A stretch of DNA of 63,238 nt, taken from assembly GCF_947632445.1 (NCBI RefSeq), contig NZ_CANRPM010000012.1, positions 1 through 63,238 of the forward strand, read 5' to 3'. A model generated the notes under the pieces. That model saw only the letters and a list, made by a program, of their open reading frames with translations. It did not search any database and had not been told where the DNA came from. The DNA comes from an uncultured Bacteroides sp. (lineage in GTDB: Bacteria > Bacteroidota > Bacteroidia > Bacteroidales > Bacteroidaceae). The translations under genes were made by a program, and so were the position numbers. Shown in pieces: positions 55,464 through 63,238 of this stretch. Each line of letters begins with the position of its first letter. Within the stretch, counting starts at the first letter, position 1.

Positions 55464-56354
55464 ATGGCACAAAAAAGAAATGCATTAGGACGCGGCCTGG
55501 ACGCACTGCTCTCCATGGACGACGTGCAAACCGAAGGCTCCTCCTCGATCAGCGAAGTGGAACTATCCAAGATCAGCGTCAACCCCAACCAGCCTCGACG
55601 TGAGTTCGACCCTACCGCCCTGCAAGAATTGGCCGACTCCATCGCCGAGATTGGTATCATCCAGCCCGTTACGCTACGCAAGCTTTCGGACGACGAGTAC
55701 CAGCTCATTGCCGGCGAACGACGTTTCCGTGCCTCGCAGATGGCAGGCCTCACCCGCATACCCGCCTATATCCGCACCGCTGACGATGAAAACGTCATGG
55801 AAATGGCCCTCATCGAGAACATCCAGCGCGAAGACCTGAACTCGGTGGAAATTGCTTTGGCTTACCAGCACCTGCTCGAACAGTACGACCTGACGCAGGA
55901 GCGCCTGAGCGAACGCGTAGGCAAGAAACGCACCACCATCGCCAACTACCTGCGTCTGCTGAAGCTGCCTGCACTCGTACAGATGGGATTGCAAAACAAG
56001 CAAATAGACATGGGGCACGCCCGCGCATTGGTGACGCTGAACGATCCCAAGCTGCAAGTAAAGATCTATGAAGAAATCTTGGAACATGGCTATTCTGTCC
56101 GCAAGGTGGAAGAAATCGTCAAGTCGCTGAGCGAAGGAGAAGCCGTGAAGAGCGGAGGGCGCAAGATAGCTCCCAAACGAGCCAAACTGCCCGAAGAATT
56201 CAATTTGTTGAAACGACAACTTTCAAACTTCTTTCACGCCAAAGTACAACTGACCTGTTCGGAAAAGGGAAAAGGGAAAATCAGCATCCCCTTCAGCAAT
56301 GAAGAAGAATTAGAACGTATCATCGGCATCCTCGACACGCTGAAAAATAAATGA
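55464..56354 (+). CDS. parB: chromosome-partition protein ParB (Spo0J)
   Basis: The 296-residue ParB starts MAQKRNALGRGLDALL, has the CTP-binding domain with GERRFRAS near 86 and ENIQREDLN near 118, the helix-turn-helix SERVGKKRTTIANYLRLL near 150, and a C-terminal dimer domain. The open frame extends upstream inside parA in another frame, which is a shadow. I found no parS-type palindrome nearby. Its stop overlaps the next start by 4 bases. Confidence 0.96.
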   Translation: MAQKRNALGRGLDALLSMDDVQTEGSSSISEVELSKISVNPNQPRREFDPTALQELADSIAEIGIIQPVTLRKLSDDEYQLIAGERRFRASQMAGLTRIPAYIRTADDENVMEMALIENIQREDLNSVEIALAYQHLLEQYDLTQERLSERVGKKRTTIANYLRLLKLPALVQMGLQNKQIDMGHARALVTLNDPKLQVKIYEEILEHGYSVRKVEEIVKSLSEGEAVKSGGRKIAPKRAKLPEEFNLLKRQLSNFFHAKVQLTCSEKGKGKISIPFSNEEELERIIGILDTLKNK

Positions 56355-57190
56355 CAAGAAGAAAACTCAAATATCAGATACTGACAGCCCTGCTGCTCTG
56401 TTTCCTACAGGTGGCAGGGATTGTCGTGTATGGACAAGATCGCCCTCGTGCCGCCCTTCGCAGATCGCACGAACTGCAGGCCGACACGATTCACAAGACA
56501 CTCTCACCTCAGCAACAGGCATTGAAAACCGACACACTGGACGCTCTGGCAAAAGCTACGGCCGACAGCATTGCCAACGAAAACAAGAAAAAAATGCTCG
56601 AACTGACGGCCAGTCCAGACATCAAGCAAGAGAAAAATCCGACGGACAGCTTGAGCCGCGAGCTGAAACGCAAGCAATGGGTACCCGACCCGACTAAAGC
56701 AACTTGGCTGGCGCTGGTCATCCCCGGAGGCGGACAAATCTACAACCGCAAGTATTGGAAGCTGCCTATCGTTTACGGTGGATTTGCCGGTTGTGCCTAC
56801 GCCCTGACATGGAACGGCAAGATGTACAAAGATTATCAAGCTGCCTATGTCGACGCCGTCAACGAAAAATGGGATTCCAACAGTATTACCGACCTGCTAC
56901 CGCCGGGTTACATTGACCGTGTGTCGCACTCGCAAATCACAGAAACTCTGCGTAAACGCAAGGACACCTATCGCCGTTGGCGCGACTTGAGTATTTTCGC
57001 CTTTATCGGTGTCTATCTGATATCCGTGGTCGATGCTTATGTGGACGCCGAGTTGTCCAACTTTGACATTGGTCCTGAACTGAGTATGAAGGTGGAGCCT
57101 ACCCTTATCGACAATCAGGTTGGAGGCCACTACAACCCAGCCACGCTGAAGGATAAGTCCGTAGGCGTGCAATGCAGCTTCCGTTTCTGA
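56351..57190 (+). CDS. DUF5683 membrane-associated protein
   Basis: The 279-residue protein has a signal peptide (ALLLCFLQVAGIVVYGQ), a charged linker to about 110, then the DUF5683 core: KATWLALVIPGGGQIYNRKYWKLPIVYGGFAGCAYALTW (quoted partly: ALVIPGGGQIYNRKYW) and a second helix FAFIGVYLISVVDAYVDA. The ending VGVQCSFRF looks like an outer-membrane-type strand. It is translationally coupled to parB and precedes a peptidoglycan lyase. Function unknown. Confidence 0.83.
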   Translation: MTRRKLKYQILTALLLCFLQVAGIVVYGQDRPRAALRRSHELQADTIHKTLSPQQQALKTDTLDALAKATADSIANENKKKMLELTASPDIKQEKNPTDSLSRELKRKQWVPDPTKATWLALVIPGGGQIYNRKYWKLPIVYGGFAGCAYALTWNGKMYKDYQAAYVDAVNEKWDSNSITDLLPPGYIDRVSHSQITETLRKRKDTYRRWRDLSIFAFIGVYLISVVDAYVDAELSNFDIGPELSMKVEPTLIDNQVGGHYNPATLKDKSVGVQCSFRF

Positions 57191-57228
57191 AAAATGAATA
57201 CTCACCACCAAACCGATATAGAAAAAAT

Positions 57229-58509
57229 ATGAAGACATTGATTATAAGTTCCGCCTTGTTGTTCGCGACCTTCCTGACTACTCCCCTCTGCGCACAGGAA
57301 AGTGTCAACGTAGTCATCAACGAGAACGGAATCCAACGCGAAGAAACCATCGACCTGCCCCGAAGCATGACTTATCCGCTGGACAGCCTGTTGAACGATT
57401 GGAAGGCTAAGACTTACATCGATTTGGGAAAGGATTGCAGCACTTCGCACGAAAATCCACTGTTCAGCGACTCCATTTACATCAATCGCCTGTGGCGCAT
57501 GCCGGTCATCATAGAGATGCCCTACAATGAAATTGTACGCAAGTTCATCGACATGTACGCTACTCGCCTGCGGGATCAGGTAGCCTTCATGCTCAGCGCC
57601 TGCAATTTTTACATGCCCATTTTCGAAAAGGCCCTTGATGCTTACGACCTGCCTCTCGAACTGAAATACCTGCCCATCATCGAATCGGCCCTGAATCCCT
57701 CGGCCGTATCGCGTACAGGTGCTGCCGGACTTTGGCAATTCATGCTTCAGACAGGTAAACTCTACGGTCTGGAAAGCAACAGTCTTGTGGACGAACGCCG
57801 CGACCCCATCAAGGCCACTTGGGCTGCAGCACGTTATCTAAAAGACCTTTATGGCATCTACAATGACTGGAACCTGGTCATTGCCGCCTACAACTGCGGG
57901 CCTGGTACCATCAACAAAGTTATCCGTCGGGCAGGAGGCAAGACTGACTACTGGGTCATCTATAACTATCTACCCCGCGAAACACGAGGCTATGTACCTG
58001 CCTTCATTGCGGCCAACTACATCATGTCTTACTACTGCAAGCACAACATCTGTCCGATGGAAACCAATATCCCTGCAGCCACAGACACCATTCAGGTAAG
58101 CCGCAACCTGCACTTCGATCAAATCGTTGACATCTGCCACGTACCGATGGACGAACTCAAGAGCCTCAACCCACAATACAAGCGTAGCATCATCCCCGGC
58201 GACAGCAAACCGCAAACCCTTCGCCTGCCCATGAACGCAATCAGCACCTTCATTGACAACCAGGACACCATCTACAACCATCGCCAGGCCGAACTGTTCA
58301 AAAACCGCCGCACTGTGGTCGTGGCCAGTAGTAGTGCCTCCAAGAATGTGACCGGCAATGGCAAGCCCATCATCTATAAAATCAAGAAAGGCGACACGCT
58401 GGGAGGGATTGCCCAACGCTATGGTGTGAGTGTCAGCAAGTTGATGAGTTGGAACGGTTTAACCGGCAACAAAATCCGCGAAGGAAAGACCTTGAAGATC
58501 TACAAGTAA
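57229..58509 (+). CDS. lytic transglycosylase with LysM domain (MltD-like)
   Basis: A protein of about 426 residues with a signal peptide (ATFLTTPLCAQ), an SLT domain with catalytic Glu in YLPIIESALNP near 148 and GAAGLWQFM and AAYNCGPGT downstream, and a C-terminal LysM (IKKGDTLGGIAQRYGVSVSK). It cleaves glycan strands to 1,6-anhydro products. I start at the ATG at 57229 (MKTLIISS); the longer frame overlaps the DUF5683 gene. Confidence 0.92.
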   Translation: MKTLIISSALLFATFLTTPLCAQESVNVVINENGIQREETIDLPRSMTYPLDSLLNDWKAKTYIDLGKDCSTSHENPLFSDSIYINRLWRMPVIIEMPYNEIVRKFIDMYATRLRDQVAFMLSACNFYMPIFEKALDAYDLPLELKYLPIIESALNPSAVSRTGAAGLWQFMLQTGKLYGLESNSLVDERRDPIKATWAAARYLKDLYGIYNDWNLVIAAYNCGPGTINKVIRRAGGKTDYWVIYNYLPRETRGYVPAFIAANYIMSYYCKHNICPMETNIPAATDTIQVSRNLHFDQIVDICHVPMDELKSLNPQYKRSIIPGDSKPQTLRLPMNAISTFIDNQDTIYNHRQAELFKNRRTVVVASSSASKNVTGNGKPIIYKIKKGDTLGGIAQRYGVSVSKLMSWNGLTGNKIREGKTLKIYK

Positions 58510-58590
58510 AGAACCCCGTCTCTTCTAAATTAATTCAAGCATAACCGATGTTTTAAACAACAAAATGCTTGTCCGATGTCAAGAATTACT

Positions 58591-58598
58591 TATTTTTG
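58591..58598 (+). promoter_or_regulatory. promoter -7 element for rel
   Basis: TATTTTTG, with CTTG (58568-58571) 19 bases upstream as a near -33 element; 27 bases before the chosen start. Confidence 0.65.
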
Positions 58599-58625
58599 CA
58601 GAAAGTGAAGAAATTGGATACGGAT

Positions 58626-60875
58626 ATGGAAGAAAACCTTAGTCTGAAAGAAAAAGAAAAAGCGGAAGAAGCGATGATACAGGAAGCTTTTCAGGACTTG
58701 CTGAATTGCTATCTGGCTACCAAGCACCGCAAGCGGATTGAAATCATCACCAAAGCCTTCAACTTTGCCAATCAGGCACACAAAGGCATTAAACGACGTT
58801 CGGGTGAACCTTACATTCTTCACCCCATCGCTGTAGCCAAGATTGTGTGTACCGAAATCGGATTGGGTTCAACTTCTATCTGCTCGGCTCTGTTGCACGA
58901 TGTTGTGGAAGATACAGACTACACGGTGGAAGATATTGAAAACATCTTCGGCCCCAAGATAGCCCAGATTGTAGACGGACTGACCAAGATTTCGGGCGGT
59001 ATCTTCGGCGACAAAGCTTCTGCACAGGCTGAGAACTTCAAGAGACTGTTGCTCACCATGAGCGATGACATCCGCGTCATCCTCATCAAGATTGCCGACC
59101 GACTTCACAACATGCGTACCCTCGGATCCATGCTTCCCAGTAAGCAATACAAGATTGCTGGCGAAACAATGTACATCTATGCCCCATTAGCAAATCGGTT
59201 GGGACTCTACAAGATTAAGACCGAACTGGAAAATCTCAGCTTCAAGTATGAACATCCAGAGGAATATGCCGTCATCGAAAAGAAGCTGGGAGCCACAGCC
59301 GCTGAACGCGACAAGGTATTCAAAGACTTCACAGCCCCCATCCGCGCCCAACTGGACAAAATGGGCATGAAATACCACATTCTGGCACGTGTCAAATCCA
59401 TCTATTCCATCTGGAACAAGATGCAGACCAAGCATGTCCCCTTCGAAGAAATCTATGATATCCTAGCTGTACGTATCATCTTCACACCTAAAAGTCTGGA
59501 AGAGGAACTGAACAACTGCTTCGACATCTATGTAGCCATTTCCAAAATATACAAACCCCACCCTGACCGCCTACGCGACTGGGTGAGCCATCCTAAAGCC
59601 AACGGCTACCAAGCTCTGCATGTCACCCTGATGAGCAACAACGGACAATGGATTGAGGTACAGATCCGCAGTGAACGTATGAACGACGTAGCCGAACAAG
59701 GCTTCGCCGCCCATTGGAAATACAAAGAAGGCGGCGGTAGTGAGGATGAAAGCGAACTGGAAAAATGGCTGAGAACCATTAAAGAAATCCTTGATGATCC
59801 ACAACCTGACGCCATTGACTTCCTCGACACTATCAAGCTGAATCTCTTTGCATCCGAAATATTTGTCTTCACCCCCAAAGGAGACCTGAAGACCATGCCC
59901 CAGAACTGCACAGCATTGGACTTCGCCTTCTCTCTGCACACCGACATCGGTAGTCACTGTATCGGTGCACAGGTTAACCACAAATTGGTTCCCCTAAGCC
60001 ACAAACTGCAAAGCGGCGACCAGGTAGAAATACTGACTTCGAAATCGCAACGTGTGCAACCCGAATGGATTAACTATGCCACCACAGCACGTGCACGTGC
60101 CAAAATAGCCTCCATCCTGCGCAAAGAAGCCAAAATCAATCAAAAGGAAGGAGAAAAGATTTTAGTCGAATTCCTTAATGCAGAGGGTATCCACATGGAC
60201 GAAGTGTCCTTGAACAAACTGACACGCCTGCACAATTTCCATACCCACGACGAACTGCTGGTTGCCATCGGCAGCAAGAAACTGGTATTGGACGACATCG
60301 ACCGCAATGCACTCAAGGAGAAGCAGGGGAAGAGTTGGAAAAAGCTTTTATCTTTCTCATTCGGTAATGGGAAAGAAGAAAAAGACTCACCGGAGAAGAT
60401 ACAACAGGAAAAAATAGATACTAAAAAGATCCTGAAACTGACTGAAGAAACCATCTCCAAAGAATACATCATGGCCGACTGTTGCCACCCCATCCCCGGC
60501 GACGACGTACTAGGCTACATCAACGAAAACAATCAGGTCATCATTCATAAGCGCCCGTGCCCTATAGCCACCCGACTGAAGAGCAGTTACGGCAATCGCA
60601 TCATTGCCACCCAATGGGATACGCACAAAGAACTTTCCTTTCTTGTAACCATCTATATCAAAGGCATAGACAATGTGGGACTACTGAATGAAGTGACACA
60701 AGTCATCTCGCACCAGCTGAATGTCAACATCCGCAAACTGAACATAGAAACCAATAATGGAATTTTCGAAGGAAAAATACAACTCTATGTACACGATGTA
60801 GATGATGTGCGTACCATTTGCAACAACCTGAAACAGATACAAAACATCAAACAGATATCAAGAATTGAAGACTAA
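58626..60875 (+). CDS. rel: bifunctional (p)ppGpp synthetase/hydrolase
   Basis: The 749-residue Rel/SpoT protein has the HD hydrolase domain (HPIAVAKIVCTEI, SALLHDVVEDTDY near 70-100; ADRLHNMRTL near 155), the synthetase domain (RVKSIYSIWNKMQTKH near 250, DILAVRIIF), a TGS domain (IFVFTPKGDLKTMP near 410) and a C-terminal ACT domain (LGLLNEVTQVI region). Both activities look intact. The ATG at 58626 lies downstream of a promoter element that would fall inside the longer frame. Its stop overlaps the opposing merR stop by 4 bases. Confidence 0.95.
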   Translation: MEENLSLKEKEKAEEAMIQEAFQDLLNCYLATKHRKRIEIITKAFNFANQAHKGIKRRSGEPYILHPIAVAKIVCTEIGLGSTSICSALLHDVVEDTDYTVEDIENIFGPKIAQIVDGLTKISGGIFGDKASAQAENFKRLLLTMSDDIRVILIKIADRLHNMRTLGSMLPSKQYKIAGETMYIYAPLANRLGLYKIKTELENLSFKYEHPEEYAVIEKKLGATAAERDKVFKDFTAPIRAQLDKMGMKYHILARVKSIYSIWNKMQTKHVPFEEIYDILAVRIIFTPKSLEEELNNCFDIYVAISKIYKPHPDRLRDWVSHPKANGYQALHVTLMSNNGQWIEVQIRSERMNDVAEQGFAAHWKYKEGGGSEDESELEKWLRTIKEILDDPQPDAIDFLDTIKLNLFASEIFVFTPKGDLKTMPQNCTALDFAFSLHTDIGSHCIGAQVNHKLVPLSHKLQSGDQVEILTSKSQRVQPEWINYATTARARAKIASILRKEAKINQKEGEKILVEFLNAEGIHMDEVSLNKLTRLHNFHTHDELLVAIGSKKLVLDDIDRNALKEKQGKSWKKLLSFSFGNGKEEKDSPEKIQQEKIDTKKILKLTEETISKEYIMADCCHPIPGDDVLGYINENNQVIIHKRPCPIATRLKSSYGNRIIATQWDTHKELSFLVTIYIKGIDNVGLLNEVTQVISHQLNVNIRKLNIETNNGIFEGKIQLYVHDVDDVRTICNNLKQIQNIKQISRIED

Positions 60876-61279
60876 CGATTTTCTGACGAAGTCTGCAATT
60901 CCCTGATATTTTCTTTCAACACATCCAAGTCGTCGTAGGTAAAAGTATCAAGCGCATCACGCATAGCCAGAAGCTCTTCACGAATACTTTTTAGGCGGAT
61001 CACGATTTCGTAGTTACGCAGCGTGGCTTCCTTGTTGTTTCTCAAACACTGACGGGCTCCGGGCAGTGTCATACCACGCTCTTTCACCAGATGGTAAATC
61101 AGCCTCACAGTCTCTACATCTTCCATACGATACTGGCGGACACCACGCCCGGCTTTCTTGGGGCAAAGCTGGGGAAACTCTTTCTCCCAATATCGAAGCA
61201 ACGATTCGTTGACACCGAACATCTCGGCTACCTCACTGGTAGAGTAATATAACTTCAATTTCTTATCTGTATTCAGCAT
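60872..61279 (-). CDS. MerR-family transcriptional regulator
   Basis: The 135-residue protein has a MerR helix-turn-helix at the N-terminus (YYSTSEVAEMFGVNESLLRYWEKEF) with wing RGVRQYRMEDVETVRLIYHL, and a coiled-coil C-terminal region without an effector domain or Cys ligands. Start is the ATG at 61279 (MLNTDKKLKLYYS); a longer frame would include the promoter. Its target is unknown. Confidence 0.88.
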   Translation of the reverse strand: MLNTDKKLKLYYSTSEVAEMFGVNESLLRYWEKEFPQLCPKKAGRGVRQYRMEDVETVRLIYHLVKERGMTLPGARQCLRNNKEATLRNYEIVIRLKSIREELLAMRDALDTFTYDDLDVLKENIRELQTSSENR

Positions 61280-61298
61280 GACGTTTTTCTTTTCCACA

Positions 61299-61306
61299 CA
61301 AAAATA
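61299..61306 (-). promoter_or_regulatory. promoter -7 element for the MerR gene
   Basis: TATTTTTG on the minus strand, 20 bases before the chosen start. Confidence 0.55.
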
Positions 61307-61449
61307 GGCTTCTTTTTTTGAATTGCCATACAGATGAGAATAAATCATCTACGTGAGTTCGGGATAAGAAATTTCCCTTAAAAGTTGGTAATCGCTGAAT
61401 TATTTTGTACATTTAAGTCTGACAAACAATAAGTTACAAAATCAACACA

Positions 61450-62561
61450 ATGATTTCCAAGGATAAAGTTACGGATATTTTCTGTATTATTGATGAGTTT
61501 GATAAGAATTTTGCTCTTGAATTGAAGAAAAATCTTCTTCCGGTCACTGATGGAAAGAAACATCGTAACAGGAAAACCTCGCTGTCGGATAGTGAAATAA
61601 TGACCATTCTTCTCCTTTTTCATTTCGGGAGTTATCGTAATTTCAAGCACTATTAGATCTTTTGTATTCGTGAACACATGAAACGTGATTTTCCTAATGC
61701 GGTATCATATAACAGATTTGCAGAACCGGAACAACGCGTATTCTTCAAACTTATTTTCTTCCTCAAACTTTTTGCGTTCGGAAAATGTACGGGTATAAGT
61801 TTTGTTGACAACACCATGATACCGGTATGTCACAATCCAAGACGTTATGCCAACAGGGTATTCAAAGGGGTGGCTGCCGATGGCAAAGGCACAATGGGAT
61901 AGTGCCACGGATTCAAGCTTCACCTGCTGTGTAATGACAGAGGAGAAATCATAACATTACGTGAGTTCGACGAATTCAAAACAATGCAAGCTGTGTGTCA
62001 ATCGTTCTCATGACATTGATACACGGCTTCTTTGGAAAGCAGCAATTATGCTGCAATTGCACTCAAGAGGTTGACAATAAAATTATGAAAGGTTCCATGC
62101 CTTGAATGTTCCATTTGTGCTATATTTTTGAGTTCGTCATTGACGGTTTCGATAATGGCTCGTTTCCTGAGGAGTAGTTTGTCTGAAAGTGGCATCAATG
62201 CTCCTTTCATATTGCTTTTCAACTTGGTTATAATTTGTATGCCGTCCACGAACAATCTCTCAAAAAGATTCTTGCCGATGTATCCCTTATCACCAATTTT
62301 ATAAGCATTTACAATTCGTCGAACTCACGTTAACATTCTGTCTTACAGGAGCGAATGTTGACGACAGAAATCCAAAGGTATGGAAAGTTCCAGCCAAAGA
62401 ATTGTATGGAAAAGTCTTTGCTGACAGAGGCTACATTTCTCCCAAGTTGTTTGATACCTTGTTTGCTGACGGTATCCGACTCGTACATGGAATTAAGATT
62501 AACATGAAGAACAGGCTTATGCCCTTTTATGATAAAATGATGCTCAGAAAGAGGTATATTA
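61450..62561 (+). pseudogene. IS982-family transposase, broken
   Basis: Reads MISKDKVTDIFCIIDEFDKN, SLSDSEIMTILLLFHF, SFVDNTMIPVCHNPRR (catalytic Asp region) and, after the insertion, VFADRGYISPKLFDTLFADG. In-frame TAG codons interrupt it at 61654-61656 (expected Tyr region) and 61900-61902 (expected Trp before CHGFKLH). The frame is otherwise kept on both sides of the inserted element, and the C-terminus after MMLRKRY is missing. Confidence 0.85.
61959..62330 (-). mobile_element. non-autonomous IS982 derivative with target duplication
   Basis: 372 bp bounded by perfect 18-bp inverted repeats (ACGTGAGTTCGACGAATT) and flanked by a 7-bp direct repeat TAACATT (61952-61958, 62331-62337). It keeps only the last 105 or so codons of a transposase on the minus strand (DKGYIGKNLFERL ... 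ETVNDELKN), joined straight to the inverted repeat. It matches the truncated copy at 16683. Confidence 0.93.
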
Positions 62562-63238
62562 ACGTGAGTCTGTTTTCATGCAGTAACGAGAAAGAGTTTA
62601 GTCCGGTAAATGAGAAAGTAATTCCTGCGTTGGCAGTGTCAAAAATGAGTGATTGGTTACCCAATACGAGAAGCACTTTCGACGAATCTGGTGATATGCC
62701 CGTTCTTCATTTCAAAGATGAACAAGCCTACAATGAAACCATTGCCAAGCTCAATGAAATGGATAAGGAAGAGTGTGATGTATATTTCAAAACAATAGGT
62801 TTTGATGGTGCTTATACCATCTGGAACCATGTAAATGAAGAGTTGGAGCAAATATTCAAGATCGAAATTCCATACGATTTGAAAACAAGATTTCCAACTA
62901 CAAAAAAAGTATGATAGAAGCTTCGCTTTCAATACTATTTACGCCTCTGATGCAACCCCGTATACTACATTTACCGATGACGACTTGTCGCTCGTTGGCA
63001 ACATCAAAGGGTACGTCGTCATCGGCAATACCATAAAAATGCCTAAAAACAATACTCGGACATTTGATGTGGATGATGAAGTTGCAACAACGGCAGTTGC
63101 TCTCGGCCCGATAGAACCCGGATTCAAAAACGCAGTGTTATCGATTAAGAACGGGAAATACAGTTCATTTGATAAGGAGTTTCAAGCTGAAATAGAAACA
63201 TTATCCTCATTTATAAACATCGTCAAGGTAAAACAGCA
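62562..63238 (+). pseudogene. truncated, frameshifted lipoprotein gene (possibly DUF4848-like)
   Basis: Translation picks up at a lipobox-like SLFSC (Cys at 62579) and continues SNEKEFSPVNEKVIPALAVS, DMPVLHFKDEQAYNETIAKL. The hydrophobic part of the signal is missing, replaced by IS982 sequence. A 7-A run at 62902-62908 shifts the frame: after TTKK the product continues as YDRSFAFNTIYASDATPY in the next frame and stays open to the end of the window. It resembles Bacteroides lipoproteins of the DUF4848 type; the family call is from memory and tentative. Confidence 0.6.

Larger units (their letters stand above)
61351..62561 (+). mobile_element. IS982-family element, decayed and right-truncated
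   Basis: The left tip ACGTGAGTTCGGGATAAG at 61351 begins a transposase gene at 61450. The element is interrupted by an internally deleted relative (61959-62330) and its coding sequence stops matching at about 62561, before the C-terminus, where a lipoprotein gene follows. No right inverted repeat is found. Confidence 0.8.

Overview
The window is chromosomal DNA from a member of the Bacteroidales, almost certainly a gut Bacteroides. Three things point there: promoters of the Bacteroidota type (TTTG, about 19-21 bases, then TAnnTTTG) in front of most transcription units, near-absence of ordinary -35/-10 signals, and families typical of the genus (DUF6242, DUF4954, DUF5683, NigD-like and Cbp1-like proteins, paired OmpH/Skp genes after bamA). 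No ribosomal RNA operon or CRISPR array was seen.

Layout. 1-780: a dispersed 450-bp repeat and a terminator. 788-5420: a minus-strand glycogen/alpha-glucan operon (debranching enzyme, glycogen synthase-like transferase, GH57). 5593-8236: rhomboid protease, then rex - FAH-family hydrolase - ispF. 8395-14613: SUI1-like factor, a lipid A-type acyltransferase and a surface-glycan cluster holding two Stealth sugar-phosphate transferases, a GT92-like, a GT4 and a GT-A type transferase, with the two halves converging at 11690. 14733-17400: a decayed mobile patch (broken IS1182-family element, IS982-family fragment, 29-bp perfect inverted repeat, serine-recombinase C-terminal remnant) ending against tRNA-Leu and a degenerate tRNA-Gly. 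17636-21555: argH, an SRPBCC protein, pyrE, recX, prmC. 21638-29631: ribD, a lipoprotein, and an envelope-assembly run uppS-bamA-skp-skp-murI. 29673-33471: M23 peptidase and alaS, divergent. 33480-36160: an accessory-looking stretch with two 22-bp tandem arrays, a zinc-ribbon remnant, tRNA-Met, two AT-rich orphan genes and a strongly predicted rod-shaped non-coding RNA. 36169-45550: fumarase, DUF4954, hflX, second copy of the 450-bp repeat, MarC, HAD phosphatase, Cbp1-like protein, a coiled-coil protein and rsmI. 45658-51237: tdk, an AI-2E family permease, tRNA-Lys and tRNA-Gln, rsfS-ftsH-cdsA. 51338-54123: NigD-like lipoprotein, lpxB, surE. 54679-60875: parA-parB-DUF5683-lytic transglycosylase-rel. 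60872-63238: a MerR regulator, then a decayed IS982 element carrying an internally deleted IS982 derivative, sitting in front of a truncated, frameshifted lipoprotein gene that runs off the end.

Most genes are housekeeping: envelope building (bamA, skp, murI, uppS, lpxB, cdsA, glycan transferases), chromosome partition and stringent response, and translation (alaS, prmC, rsmI, hflX, rsfS). The least explained signals are between genes: four sequence-unrelated families of short tandem arrays sharing a 22-23 bp period and palindromic units, the rod-shaped RNA at 35612-35884, and the nested insertion sequences. Start codons were moved inward for several genes where a family N-terminus, a GTG-only extension or a promoter inside the extension argued for it; this is said in each entry.
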